DNA of 64,000 nt. Origin: Polaribacter irgensii 23-P (lineage in GTDB: Bacteria; Bacteroidota; Bacteroidia; Flavobacteriales; Flavobacteriaceae). Position numbers and translations under genes: made by a program. Below, one piece after another: positions 17,656 to 26,633 of the stretch. The stretch is from positions 562,640 to 626,639 of the forward strand of contig NZ_CH724148.1 in assembly GCF_000153225.1 (NCBI RefSeq). Reading direction: 5' to 3'. Numbering within the stretch: the first letter of the stretch is position 1; each line of letters starts with the position of its first letter. The notes beneath the pieces are model-generated. The model saw only the letters and a program-made list of their open reading frames with translations. It made no database searches and was not told the origin of the DNA.

Positions 17656-18909
17656 TTAATTTGTCTCTAAAACGATTTGAATTGTTTCCTTATTCACTTG
17701 GGTTAACAAAGAAGTTCCTTTTGCTTCAATAAGGGCAACCGCATTTTCATTAAAATGACGAACAGTATATAAGTCAACTCCCTGTTGTACTTCAATTTTA
17801 AACTCCTTTTTTAAAGCATCATGAAAGGCATCAAAGTTTTTAAATTTATTATCGATACACACAGAAAAACTGATGGCAGAATTTTGAATTACATTTACCT
17901 TTAGTTGATACTCGTGTAGTTTCTGAAAAATATAACTGATATTATTCTCTACCATAAAAGAGAAATCTAATGCAGAAATTGAGACTAGTATTTGGTCCTT
18001 TTTAACAATAAAACACGGAATATGAGGCACTAACCTTACTCCCTTACTAACCCTAGTTCCCATTTCTTTAGGGTTTATAAAAGAACGCACCAATAATGGG
18101 ATATCGTTTCGCTCAAGGGGCTGCAATGTTTTAGGATGGATTACAGAAGCTCCATAAAACGCCATTTCAATTGCTTCCTCATAGGAAATTTGCTCCAATA
18201 AAGTAGTCTCCTCAAAAACCCGGGGGTCTGCGTTTAAAACACCTGATACATCTTTCCAAATAGTAACGCTCTCTGCATCTAAGCAATATGCAAAAATACC
18301 CGCCGTATAATCGGATCCCTCTCTTCCGAGGGTCGTGGTATTTTCAGTATCATTCGCGGCTATAAAACCCTGCGTAATATTTAATTTAGAAGCATCCAAC
18401 TTCTTGCTAATTATATCTTGGGTTAAAGCCCAATCTACTTTGGCATCTCTGTAATTACTGTCTGTTTTTATATAATTCCGTACGTCAAACCAATTGTTTT
18501 CAATTCCTATTTTTGTAAGGTAGGCACTTACTATTCTCGTAGACAATAATTCTCCAAAACAGATAATTTGGTCGTAGACATAATTATACCGTTGCGAAGT
18601 ATTTCTTGCTAAAAACCAACTCAATTCACCCAAAAGTATATCGATTTCTTTGTAAATTGGATCGTTTTTATCAAATAAATCATTGATAATTGTTTTGTGG
18701 AAAGCTTCAATAAAGCCAAGTTTTTCGGACAGCTGATCTGTTTTGTAATAATAGGCATCGATTACCGCTTCAAATGCATTGGTAATTTTCCCCATTGCAG
18801 AGATTACCACCACTGTATTTTCAATGCCTTCACTCTGCAAAATAGTAATTACGTTTTTCACACCTGCAGCGTCTTTGATAGAGGCTCCCCCAAATTTAAA
18901 AATTTTCAT
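17656..18909 (-). CDS. Aspartate kinase, monofunctional
   Basis: A 417-residue aspartokinase that phosphorylates aspartate for Lys/Thr/Met synthesis. The ATG at 18909 gives MKIFKFGGASIKDAAGVKNV, the classic KFGGxS start; a longer frame enters the upstream gene. Also visible: LSARIVSAYL-like LSTRIVSAYL, TTLGREGSDYTA and EISYEEAIEMAFYGASVIHPKT-like motifs (here ISYEEAIEMAFYGASVIHPK). The C-terminal third is ACT-like. No homoserine dehydrogenase domain. It starts 2 nt after the GNAT gene's stop, so the two are co-transcribed; both are divergent from fbp. Confidence 0.92.
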   Translation of the reverse strand: MKIFKFGGASIKDAAGVKNVITILQSEGIENTVVVISAMGKITNAFEAVIDAYYYKTDQLSEKLGFIEAFHKTIINDLFDKNDPIYKEIDILLGELSWFLARNTSQRYNYVYDQIICFGELLSTRIVSAYLTKIGIENNWFDVRNYIKTDSNYRDAKVDWALTQDIISKKLDASKLNITQGFIAANDTENTTTLGREGSDYTAGIFAYCLDAESVTIWKDVSGVLNADPRVFEETTLLEQISYEEAIEMAFYGASVIHPKTLQPLERNDIPLLVRSFINPKEMGTRVSKGVRLVPHIPCFIVKKDQILVSISALDFSFMVENNISYIFQKLHEYQLKVNVIQNSAISFSVCIDNKFKNFDAFHDALKKEFKIEVQQGVDLYTVRHFNENAVALIEAKGTSLLTQVNKETIQIVLETN

Positions 18910-18911
18910 TT

Positions 18912-19391
18912 TTAATTCTCTTGAATAAATTTTGCTAAATTTTCTTTGTTCATTTGAATCACAGACCAATCGTTTAAATAAGTTGCTCCGGTGCTTTTAT
19001 AAAAATCAATTGCATTGGTATTCCAATCGATGACCTCCCAAGCAACTCTGTTAAAATCATGAGCATGCGCGTATTTTAAAACAGCAGCATACAGCGCTTT
19101 TCCCGCACCAATCTTTTGTTTGCTTTTCGTTACAATTAAATCCTCTAGATGAATTGTACGGCCTTTCCAAGTAGAAAAACGCTCATAAAATAAAGCAATA
19201 CCGATTATAATTTGCTCTTGCTCTGCAACGAACACCTTAAATTTCGGATGTTCAGAAAAACCATCTTGCACTAAATCTGCTACGGAAATATCAACAGCAT
19301 CAGGTTCCTTTTCAAAAACTGCCAACTCTGTTATTAAATTGAACACCGCTTGCATATCTTTTATTTCTCCTAGTCGTACATTAAAACTCAT
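18912..19391 (-). CDS. GNAT-family N-acetyltransferase
   Basis: A 159-residue single-domain acetyltransferase. The acetyl-CoA loop is KQKIGAGKALYAAV (about 103-116), preceded by IHLEDLIV, and followed by the AWEVIDWNTNAIDFYKSTGA segment typical of the diamine/thialysine acetyltransferase (SSAT-like) subgroup. The acceptor is probably a small amine or amino acid, but this is inferred. It precedes aspartate kinase by 2 nt and shares its promoter; no known link between the two activities explains the pairing. Confidence 0.85.
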   Translation of the reverse strand: MSFNVRLGEIKDMQAVFNLITELAVFEKEPDAVDISVADLVQDGFSEHPKFKVFVAEQEQIIIGIALFYERFSTWKGRTIHLEDLIVTKSKQKIGAGKALYAAVLKYAHAHDFNRVAWEVIDWNTNAIDFYKSTGATYLNDWSVIQMNKENLAKFIQEN

Positions 19392-19407
19392 TTTCTAATA
19401 ATTTTAT

Positions 19408-19438
19408 CAAAGATAGTTTTTTTGAATTCGCATAAAAA
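19408..19438 (-). promoter_or_regulatory. Probable promoter of the GNAT-aspartokinase operon
   Basis: TATCTTTG on the minus strand (19408-19415) is a full -7 match; TTTT lies at the -33 position after 19 nt (3 of 4 bases). The ATG follows 17 nt downstream. Confidence 0.5.
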
Positions 19439-19526
19439 TATTTACCTTTTTTGTACACTTATTTTTAATTTGTTTAAAATTAGGAACGGTGAAAACATTT
19501 GCACTGTAAAATTGAAAACGAAATCG

Positions 19527-19556
19527 TTGTAGTTGTAAAAAAAAACGGCATCTTTG
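19527..19556 (+). promoter_or_regulatory. Probable fbp promoter
   Basis: TTG (19527-19529), 19 nt, CATCTTTG (19549-19556): the -7 matches 7 of 8 positions of TAnnTTTG if C replaces the first T. Confidence 0.4.
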
Positions 19557-19580
19557 TTGTCGCCATTCTAAACAAAAAAC

Positions 19581-20591
19581 ATGTCGCATAAAATTCAAAC
19601 TTTAGGAGAATTTATTATTGAAAATCAAGATTCTTTTAAGTATTCTTCAGGAGAACTTTCAAGACTCATCAACTCTATTCGATTGGCAGCCAAAGTTGTG
19701 AATCACGAAGTAAATAAAGCAGGTTTAGTCGACGTTATCGGCGCTTACGGTGAAACAAATATTCAAGGTGAAGATCAACAGAAATTAGATGTTTACGCCA
19801 ATGACAAGTTCATTCAAACACTCACAAAAAGAAATATTGTGTGTGGTATTGCCAGTGAAGAGGAAGACAGTTTTATTACCATCAATAGCCAAGATGAAAA
19901 GAACCAAAATAAATATGTGGTTCTCATTGATCCTCTGGATGGTTCTTCAAATATTGATGTCAATGTGTCTGTAGGAACTATTTTTTCTATTTACCGAAGA
20001 ATTACGCCGGTTGGAACCCCTGTGCAACTCGCTGATTTCTTACAAAGAGGAAGCGAGCAAGTAGCTGCGGGCTATGTAGTCTACGGCACTTCTACCATGT
20101 TGGTATATACCACAGGTGCCGGTGTCAACGGCTTTACTTTAAACCCTGCTATTGGAACCTTTTATCTATCACATCCTAAGATGCAATTCCCTGAGGATGG
20201 CACTATTTACTCTGTAAATGAAGGCAATTACTTTGATTTCCCTGAAGGCATCAAAAAATACATAAAATACTGTCAAGAAGAAGAAGACGACAGACCCTAT
20301 ACCAGCAGATATATCGGTTCTCTAGTTTCAGATTTTCACAGAAATATGATTAAAGGTGGTATCTATCTATATCCAAAAGGGTCTAGAAACCCCAGCGGAA
20401 AGCTGCGCTTGTTGTATGAATGTAATCCAATTGCTTTCATCGCAGAGCAGGCAAATGGAAAATCCTCCGATGGATATACGCGCACACTAGAGGTAGTGCC
20501 TACAGCATTGCACCAAAGAGTTCCATTTATTTGTGGAAGTAAAAACATGGTCGACACAGTAGAGGCATTCATGCAAAAATTTGGCGAATAA
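19581..20591 (+). CDS. fbp: Fructose-1,6-bisphosphatase, class I
   Basis: A 336-residue gluconeogenic phosphatase. The metal/substrate motif is [20 protein letters not shown] around residues 112-131, with an upstream SEEED metal ligand (about 93-97) and the substrate segment [23 protein letters not shown] (starting about 232). The C-terminus carries [21 protein letters not shown]. Length and motifs are those of class I enzymes. Divergent from the GNAT-aspartokinase operon, upstream of superoxide dismutase, which has its own promoter. Confidence 0.96.
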   Translation: MSHKIQTLGEFIIENQDSFKYSSGELSRLINSIRLAAKVVNHEVNKAGLVDVIGAYGETNIQGEDQQKLDVYANDKFIQTLTKRNIVCGIASEEEDSFITINSQDEKNQNKYVVLIDPLDGSSNIDVNVSVGTIFSIYRRITPVGTPVQLADFLQRGSEQVAAGYVVYGTSTMLVYTTGAGVNGFTLNPAIGTFYLSHPKMQFPEDGTIYSVNEGNYFDFPEGIKKYIKYCQEEEDDRPYTSRYIGSLVSDFHRNMIKGGIYLYPKGSRNPSGKLRLLYECNPIAFIAEQANGKSSDGYTRTLEVVPTALHQRVPFICGSKNMVDTVEAFMQKFGE

Positions 20592-20631
20592 ATCTTATTG
20601 ATACTATTATAAGGGATCAAAAGCTTAATAT

Positions 20632-20662
20632 TTTGTAAACTGCTGCATATTGAGTAAATTTG
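20632..20662 (+). promoter_or_regulatory. Consensus promoter of the superoxide dismutase gene
   Basis: TTTG (20632-20635), exactly 19 nt, TAAATTTG (20655-20662): a complete consensus match, giving a leader of about 33 nt. Confidence 0.85.
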
Positions 20663-20701
20663 CAACAACGAATAGAATATGAACTTTAAAACATAAAAAA
20701 A

Positions 20702-21310
20702 ATGGCTTTTCAATTACCAGAATTAGACTATGCGTACAATGCATTAGAACCTAATATAGATGCGCAGACGATGGAAATTCATCACAGTAAACATCACAAC
20801 GCATATACAGCAAAGTTAAACGGCGCGGTTGCAGGAACAGACTTAGAAGGAAAATCTATTGAAGATATTTTAGCTAATTTGGACATGAGCAATGGTGGCG
20901 TAAGAAATAATGGTGGTGGTTTTTACAATCATTCTTTATTTTGGAAAGTAATGAGCCCAGAAGGCAAAGGAGCGCTTTCAGGAGAGTTAAAAGAAGCTAT
21001 TGATGCTGCTTTTGGATCTAAAGAGGCTTTTATGGAAGCTTTTTCAAATGCTGCTGCAACTCAATTTGGTTCTGGATGGGCTTGGTTGTGTGTGCACAAA
21101 GGAGGAAAAGTAGAAGTTTGCTCTACACCAAATCAGGACAATCCGTTAATGCCAGGTGTTACTTGTGGCGGAACTCCTATTTTAGGTTTAGATGTTTGGG
21201 AACATGCATACTACTTGAACTACCAAAATAGAAGACCTGATTACATCAATGCTTTCTTCAATGTAATTAATTGGACCGAAGTTGAACGCAGATTTAACGA
21301 AGCTAAATAA
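20702..21310 (+). CDS. Superoxide dismutase, Fe/Mn family
   Basis: A 202-residue cytoplasmic superoxide dismutase with no signal peptide. The metal ligands are H27, H77, D164 and H168 ([18 protein letters not shown] at 164-181). Near the active site it has [13 protein letters not shown] and QFGSGWAWL, a mixture of Mn- and Fe-type positions, so the metal is not assigned; cambialistic use is possible. Strong consensus promoter and terminator make it a single-gene unit. Confidence 0.96.
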   Translation: MAFQLPELDYAYNALEPNIDAQTMEIHHSKHHNAYTAKLNGAVAGTDLEGKSIEDILANLDMSNGGVRNNGGGFYNHSLFWKVMSPEGKGALSGELKEAIDAAFGSKEAFMEAFSNAAATQFGSGWAWLCVHKGGKVEVCSTPNQDNPLMPGVTCGGTPILGLDVWEHAYYLNYQNRRPDYINAFFNVINWTEVERRFNEAK

Positions 21311-21364
21311 ACAGCTTAATTTTTGTAATCCAACATTGATTGAAGATTACAACTACTAATAAAA

Positions 21365-21398
21365 TAAAAAAGCATCCAATAACTTGGATGCTTTTTTT
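21365..21398. terminator. Bidirectional terminator, superoxide dismutase / amidophosphoribosyltransferase
   Basis: Stem AGCATCCAA (21371-21379) / TTGGATGCT (21384-21392), loop TAAC, with an A-run before and a T7 run after. It can serve the two convergent genes. Confidence 0.88.
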
Positions 21399-21418
21399 AT
21401 GGAATACTCTTCAAAATT

Positions 21419-23317
21419 TTAATAGGCTCTTTTATCGTTTCCTTCATAAAAGTTTATAAAAGCTTCGTTTACCACTCTGTTTCCTCCTGGTGTTGGATAG
21501 TCCCCTGTGAAATACCAATCTCCTAAATTATCGGGACAGGCTTTGTGTAAATTTTCTACCGTTTGGTAGATAACCTCAACGCTTGCTCTGATATCTTTTG
21601 TCTTTAACATTTGCGCAATTTTAGCAGACACCTCTTCCGTGGTGAAGGGTGCATAAATTTCTTTTACAAAATTCACGATTTCAACATCACTTTTTGATTG
21701 TTGTTCTTTTGATTTTTTATACACATCGGCAATCACATACTCTTGCTTCGTATCTTCTAACAAGCCAATAGCCGCCTTAAACGCAATAAATGCCTCAATT
21801 CTTGCCATATCAATTCCATAACAATCTGGATACCGAATCTGCGGTGCAGAGGAGACCACTACTATTTTCTTGGGACTTAACCTGTCTAAGATTTTAATAA
21901 TGCTTTTCTTCAAAGTCGTGCCACGAACAATACTATCATCAATAATAACAAGATTGTCTGTAGGCTTTACAACACCATAGGTAATGTCATATACGTGTTC
22001 TACTAAATCATCTCTACTGCTATCGTCTGCAATAAAGGTCCTTAATTTTGCATCTTTAATCGCTATTTTTTCAAAACGCGCTCTTTCCGATAAAATCTCA
22101 GTGACTCTTCTTGCTGACAATTTAGTCCCGCCTGCTAAAATTTTAGCAGTTTTTTGCTGATTCAAAACATCTTCAGCAGCCTCTGTCATTCCGTAAAAAG
22201 AGGTTTCTGCTGTATTTGGAATATAAGAAAAAACAGTATTTGAAATATCCGAAGCAATCGATTCTAAAATCTTTGGAAAAACGAGCTTCCCGAGCATCTT
22301 ACGCTCTTTATAAATACTGGCGTCACTTCCTCTCGAGAAATAAATGCGTTCAAAAGAACAGGCTTTATTCTCTCTTGGTTCTAATATTTTTTTTATTGCG
22401 GTTACACCACTTTTCTTAATAATTAAAGCATGCCCTCTTTCTAGTTCCTGAACATCCTCTGTATCTACATTAAAGACCGTTTGTATTACGGGTCTTTCTG
22501 AAGCAACTACAACCACTTCTTCATCTTCATAAAAATAAGTGGGTCTAATTCCGTTAGGATCTCGAAAGACAAATGCATCTCCATGACCTACTAAACCCGC
22601 CATTGCATAACCACCGTCCCAATTTTTAGAAGAACGTTGTAATACTTTTCTAAGACTTAAATGTTCCTCTATAAATGGAGACGCATCTTTTTTACTAAAA
22701 CCTTGTTCCTTTGCTTTTTGATATAATTGCGCAACTTCATCTTCTAGAAAATGACCTATTTTTTCCATGACAGTTACGGTATCCGTAAACTCTTTTGGAT
22801 GTTGCCCAAGTTCTACCAACTCTTCTAAAAGTTGCCTGGAATTTGTCATGTTGAAATTACCTGCAACAATTAGGTTTTGATGCTTCCAATTACTTTGACG
22901 TAAAAAAGGGTGTACACTTTCGATACTGTTTTTACCAAAGGTTCCATACCGCACATGTCCTAAAAATAAATTACCGATATAAGGCATGTTTTCCTCTTGC
23001 CATTTTACATCCTCCATCTTCTCTGGATTTTCCGCCAGTAGACTGTTTAAACGATCATTTATTTGCGCAAAAACATCTTGAATTGGTGAAGATTTATTCG
23101 ATCGAACCCGACTAATATAACGCGTACCAGGAGCTACATTAAATTTCACACTTGCAAAACCGGCACCATCTTGACCCCGATTGTGTTGTTTCTCCATTAA
23201 TAAATACATCTTATTAATGCCATAAAAAGCAGAACCATATTTATCTTTATAGAATTGTAAAGGTTTTTTTAATCGAACAAGTGCAATTCCACATTCGTGC
23301 TTAATAGCGTCACTCAT
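21419..23317 (-). CDS. Amidophosphoribosyltransferase (PurF-like)
   Basis: A 632-residue glutamine amidotransferase/phosphoribosyltransferase of the PurF family, which makes phosphoribosylamine in purine synthesis. The N-terminal nucleophile-type glutaminase begins at C9 (HECGIALVRL), with QHNRGQDGAGFAS and GHVRYGTFG. The PRPP-binding motif is NLVIIDDSIVRGTTLKKSI. It is clearly longer than the ordinary PurF of about 480-510 residues: extra sequence lies in the glutaminase half and at the C-terminus. Bacteroidota often carry two PurF-type genes, and this resembles the longer one. An eight-residue segment before C9 would have to be removed to free the catalytic cysteine. Confidence 0.88.
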   Translation of the reverse strand: MSDAIKHECGIALVRLKKPLQFYKDKYGSAFYGINKMYLLMEKQHNRGQDGAGFASVKFNVAPGTRYISRVRSNKSSPIQDVFAQINDRLNSLLAENPEKMEDVKWQEENMPYIGNLFLGHVRYGTFGKNSIESVHPFLRQSNWKHQNLIVAGNFNMTNSRQLLEELVELGQHPKEFTDTVTVMEKIGHFLEDEVAQLYQKAKEQGFSKKDASPFIEEHLSLRKVLQRSSKNWDGGYAMAGLVGHGDAFVFRDPNGIRPTYFYEDEEVVVVASERPVIQTVFNVDTEDVQELERGHALIIKKSGVTAIKKILEPRENKACSFERIYFSRGSDASIYKERKMLGKLVFPKILESIASDISNTVFSYIPNTAETSFYGMTEAAEDVLNQQKTAKILAGGTKLSARRVTEILSERARFEKIAIKDAKLRTFIADDSSRDDLVEHVYDITYGVVKPTDNLVIIDDSIVRGTTLKKSIIKILDRLSPKKIVVVSSAPQIRYPDCYGIDMARIEAFIAFKAAIGLLEDTKQEYVIADVYKKSKEQQSKSDVEIVNFVKEIYAPFTTEEVSAKIAQMLKTKDIRASVEVIYQTVENLHKACPDNLGDWYFTGDYPTPGGNRVVNEAFINFYEGNDKRAY

Positions 23318-23367
23318 TTAGTCTCGTTTTTAGTTATTTTATATTTTGTTGTTCCCTACATTTTCCG

Positions 23368-23404
23368 TAAAAAAAAATCCGCAGTGTTGACCGCGGATTC
23401 TTTT
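23368..23404 (-). terminator. Terminator after the PfkB-family kinase
   Basis: Stem AATCCGC / GCGGATT (23376-23399) with a run of about ten A on the plus strand (T on the minus strand) after it. It separates the kinase from the amidophosphoribosyltransferase downstream on the same strand. Confidence 0.8.
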
Positions 23405-24330
23405 TAAGCTATATTCATATCATATTGTGTCAAGTCTTTAAAGGCCTGCAAACGATGCACAACCTCCGCTGCTGTGAGCACTTGCATGCGCTCCGTGCCA
23501 AACTTCTCTACACAGAAAGAAGCTAAATTAGAGCCATAAATGATAGCGTTTTTCATATTTTCGAAAGAAAGATCTTCTGTTTTTGCTAAATAACCACAAA
23601 AACCTCCAGCGAACGTATCTCCTGCACCCGTAGGATCAAAAACTTCTGATAATGGCAATGCTGGTGCGGCAAACATTTTACCCCCACTAAATAACAATGC
23701 CCCGTGTTCTCCTTTCTTAATGACTACATATTTTGGGCCAATTGCATGAATCTTCTCCGCAGCGTTTACTAAAGAATACTCCCCTGACAACTGTCTTGCC
23801 TCCTCGTCATTAATCGTAATAACATCTACTCTTTTTAACACTGTATGCAAATCTTCTAGAGCAATGTCCATCCAAAAATTCATCGTATCTAAAACAATCA
23901 ATTTTGGTATTTCCTTCATTTGATCTAAAACAGAGGCTTGTGTCAAAGGGTGCAGGTTTCCTAACATTACAATACCCGCATCTTTAAAATGTTCGGGCAC
24001 CACTGGCGCAAATGTTTCTAGTACATTTAATTCCGTAACCAAAGTATCTCTAGAATTCATATCATTGTGATATTTCCCGCTCCAGAAAAAAGTTTTCCCT
24101 TTTTCATCTACTTCAATCCCATCGGTATTGATCCCTTTAGAATTCATCATTTCTAAATAGGAAGCTGGAAAATCACCTCCAACAACCGAAACAACACCCG
24201 TTTCTACTCCAAATTGAGATGCCGCCAAACCAACAAAAGTTCCCGATCCCCCTAAAATTTTATCTGTTTTACCAAAAGGGGTCTCAATCGCATCAAAAGC
24301 TACGGTACCAACTGCTAATAATTTACTCAT
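23404..24330 (-). CDS. PfkB-family carbohydrate/nucleoside kinase
   Basis: A 308-residue ribokinase-fold kinase. The C-terminal catalytic signature is DPTGAGDTFAGGFCGYL with the catalytic Asp in GAGD, and the N-terminal GGSGTFVGLAASQFG contains the di-glycine hinge. VVIKKGEHGALL lies ahead of the nucleotide site. The substrate cannot be read from the sequence: sugars, adenosine and inosine are all seen in this family. Its position next to a purine gene hints at a nucleoside, but a terminator separates them. Confidence 0.85.
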   Translation of the reverse strand: MSKLLAVGTVAFDAIETPFGKTDKILGGSGTFVGLAASQFGVETGVVSVVGGDFPASYLEMMNSKGINTDGIEVDEKGKTFFWSGKYHNDMNSRDTLVTELNVLETFAPVVPEHFKDAGIVMLGNLHPLTQASVLDQMKEIPKLIVLDTMNFWMDIALEDLHTVLKRVDVITINDEEARQLSGEYSLVNAAEKIHAIGPKYVVIKKGEHGALLFSGGKMFAAPALPLSEVFDPTGAGDTFAGGFCGYLAKTEDLSFENMKNAIIYGSNLASFCVEKFGTERMQVLTAAEVVHRLQAFKDLTQYDMNIA

Positions 24331-24402
24331 TTCTTAGTTTTTATGCGTAATTTTGCATTGTACAAAAACGCTTTTTTAAAAGCACAAAAATAAGTTTTAA
24401 AA

Positions 24403-24828
24403 ATGACTATCAAAGAAATACAAGAAGAAATTATCGAGGAGTTCTCTATGTTTGATGATTGGATGGATCGCTACGAATATATTATAGACTTAGGGAAAGC
24501 ATTGCCCATCATAGACAGCCAATATAAATTAGAGGAAAACCTAATAAAGGGGTGCCAATCTAAAGTTTGGTTGTACTCTGAGTTGGATAGTGACAAAGTG
24601 AAGTTTACCGCAGACAGCGATGCTATTTTAACGAAGGGAATTGTGGCATTGTTATTGCGCGTTTTTTCAGAACAAAAACCCGCAGATATTTTAACTGCAG
24701 AAACTACGTTCATAGACAAGATTGGATTAAAAGAGCATTTGAGCCCGACAAGAGCAAACGGCTTAGTATCGATGGTAAAGCAAATAAAAATGTATGCGAT
24801 TGCGCAACAAACAAGATTAACAAATTAA
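24403..24828 (+). CDS. sufE: Cysteine desulfuration protein SufE
   Basis: A 141-residue SufE sulfur acceptor. The active cysteine is C51 in NLIKGCQSKVWL, the conserved GCQS loop. TKGIVALLLRVFSEQKP and HLSPTRANGL are also family features. It takes persulfide sulfur from the desulfurase SufS during Fe-S cluster assembly. First gene of a four-gene run (sufE, sufT, DUF2480, DUF3078) with spacings of 11 to 39 nt. The rest of the SUF operon is not in this window. Confidence 0.95.
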   Translation: MTIKEIQEEIIEEFSMFDDWMDRYEYIIDLGKALPIIDSQYKLEENLIKGCQSKVWLYSELDSDKVKFTADSDAILTKGIVALLLRVFSEQKPADILTAETTFIDKIGLKEHLSPTRANGLVSMVKQIKMYAIAQQTRLTN

Positions 24829-24839
24829 GAACTTACACC

Positions 24840-25160
24840 ATGACAGAAAAAGAATTAGAAGAAATCGGAGATAAAATCGTAGGCGTTTTAAAAACTATTT
24901 ATGACCCCGAAATACCCGTTGATATTTACGAATTAGGACTGATTTATGATGTTTTTGTATCCGAAGAAAACAATGCAAAAATATTGATGACACTCACCTC
25001 TCCAAATTGTCCTGTAGCCGAAAGTCTGCCCTTGGATATTGAAGAAAAAGTAAAGTCTCTAAAAGAAGTAAATGCCTGTGAAGTTGAGATTACTTTTGAC
25101 CCAACTTGGACTTCAGAAATGATGAGTGAAGAGGCAAAGTTAGAATTAGGAATGCTTTAA
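24840..25160 (+). CDS. sufT: SufT / MIP18-type Fe-S assembly protein (DUF59)
   Basis: A 106-residue single DUF59 domain. DPEIPVDIYELGLIY at 22-36 and the conserved cysteine C57 in LTSPNCPVAE define the family; IEITFDPTWT-like VEITFDPTWT follows near residue 83. DUF59 proteins help mature Fe-S proteins, and the position 11 nt after sufE supports that role. No ATPase (ApbC/Mrp) domain is attached. Confidence 0.92.
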   Translation: MTEKELEEIGDKIVGVLKTIYDPEIPVDIYELGLIYDVFVSEENNAKILMTLTSPNCPVAESLPLDIEEKVKSLKEVNACEVEITFDPTWTSEMMSEEAKLELGML

Positions 25161-25199
25161 AACAATGTTTCGTGTTTAAAGTTGAATAAAAAAATAAAA

Positions 25200-25709
25200 A
25201 TGGCTGCAGAAATTATAAATAGAGTCGCAAATAGCAAACTAAAAACATTTGATCTTGAGGAAATTTATCCAGATGGACAAAGAGTTTTATTTGATATTAA
25301 AGACTGGTTATTTGAGGAAATAATTTTAAAAGAAAAAGATTTTAGACAATTTGTTAAAGACCACGACTGGTCGAGATATAAACATTCTTTTGTTGCAGTA
25401 ACTTGTTCTGCAGACGCAATTGTACCCTCTTGGGCCTATATGCTTATTGCAGCCGAAATAACCCCTTTTGCAAATAAAGTAGTTATTGGAAATTTAGAAC
25501 TACTAGAAACAGTCATCTTTCAAGAGTTGTTGAATTTCGTTGACTTACGTGATTTTACTGGATGTCCGGTAATTATCAAAGGCTGTGCAGAAAAACCGAT
25601 TCCGTATTCGGCTTACGCTTTTTTAATCGCAAAACTACAACCCCTTGCAAAGTCGATCCTCTTCGGAGAAGCGTGCTCTTCAGTTCCTTTATATAAAGCG
25701 AAAAAATAA
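25200..25709 (+). CDS. DUF2480 family protein
   Basis: A 169-residue soluble protein I recognise as DUF2480, found in Bacteroidota and of unknown function. The ATG at 25200 (MAAEIINRVANSKLKTFDLE) is preferred over an in-frame TTG 18 nt upstream. It contains four cysteines: VTCSADAIVPSWAYML, DFTGCPVIIKGCAEKP and EACSSVPLY. The paired C-x(n)-C pattern, together with sufE and sufT next to it, makes a metal- or Fe-S-related job conceivable (inference only). No membrane segments. Confidence 0.85.
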   Translation: MAAEIINRVANSKLKTFDLEEIYPDGQRVLFDIKDWLFEEIILKEKDFRQFVKDHDWSRYKHSFVAVTCSADAIVPSWAYMLIAAEITPFANKVVIGNLELLETVIFQELLNFVDLRDFTGCPVIIKGCAEKPIPYSAYAFLIAKLQPLAKSILFGEACSSVPLYKAKK

Positions 25710-25733
25710 CAGTCCCTTTTAAACTTAATTACA

Positions 25734-26597
25734 ATGCGAAAAATAGCACTTGGCTTTTTAATACTGCTCGCTTTCACCACCTATTCACAAAAGAAAAAGC
25801 AAGATACCGTGCCGAAACCAAAATGGAAAATTCACGGTAGACTTGCATTTATTTTTAACCAATCTTCCTTTTCAAATTGGGCTTCTGGAGGTGAAAATAC
25901 CGTTGCAGGAAATATCAATATAAACTACGATTTCAACTATAAAAAAGATGACATAAACTGGGATAGCCGAGTTATTTCGGGATACGGTTTAAGTCATTTG
26001 GGAGACCATGGTTATAGAAAAACGAATGACCGATTGGAAGTAAACTCGCTACTCGGTATTAAAACTAGTAGCTATTGGTTTTTATCATTTATTGGTAACT
26101 TCCGAACACAGTACACAGATGGATTCGATTATAGCAAGGAACCAAAAGCGGTAGTTTCAGGGTTTTTCTCTCCCTCTTATTTAACTTTTGGACCAGGTAT
26201 GTTATGGAAAAAATCAGATGATTTAAGCATTAATGTTGCACCAGCAACTGCTAGATATACGTTTGTAAGTGATTCATTCTCTGGCCGGTTTGGAGTAGAA
26301 GAAGGAGAGAACGTAGCGTTTAGTTTGGGTTTTAATCTTTCTAGCTACTATAAATTTCAACTGATGGAAAATATTGAAATGGAAAACATTATTACCTTGT
26401 ATTCCGATTATCTAGAAAACGTTAGAAATGTAGATTTAGATTATCAAACGAATATTCGTTTTAAAGTGAATAAAAACATTAATATGCATATGACTTTTCA
26501 CACGATCATAGACGACAATGCTTCTAGTAGAATTCAATTTAGACAGCTATTTGGCTTAGGTGTCAACTACAGTTTTCATGAGAAAACAATCTACTAA
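25734..26597 (+). CDS. DUF3078 family exported protein, probable outer-membrane beta-barrel
   Basis: A 287-residue protein with a signal peptide (MRKIALGFLILLAFTTYSQ). The mature part begins with a Lys/Pro-rich stretch and WKIHGRLAFIFNQSSFSNWA, the DUF3078 opening. It then alternates short aromatic/glycine beta-strands (GYGLSHLGDHGY, FLSFIGNFRTQY, LGFNLSSYYKF) up to a terminal GLGVNYSFHEKTIY, as in outer-membrane barrels. Function unknown. It is 24 nt after the DUF2480 gene and is probably co-transcribed with sufE-sufT, although secreted. Confidence 0.85.
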   Translation: MRKIALGFLILLAFTTYSQKKKQDTVPKPKWKIHGRLAFIFNQSSFSNWASGGENTVAGNININYDFNYKKDDINWDSRVISGYGLSHLGDHGYRKTNDRLEVNSLLGIKTSSYWFLSFIGNFRTQYTDGFDYSKEPKAVVSGFFSPSYLTFGPGMLWKKSDDLSINVAPATARYTFVSDSFSGRFGVEEGENVAFSLGFNLSSYYKFQLMENIEMENIITLYSDYLENVRNVDLDYQTNIRFKVNKNINMHMTFHTIIDDNASSRIQFRQLFGLGVNYSFHEKTIY

Positions 26598-26633
26598 AGA
26601 AGCGCGTCTTAAGGCAACTGACTATAAAATATT

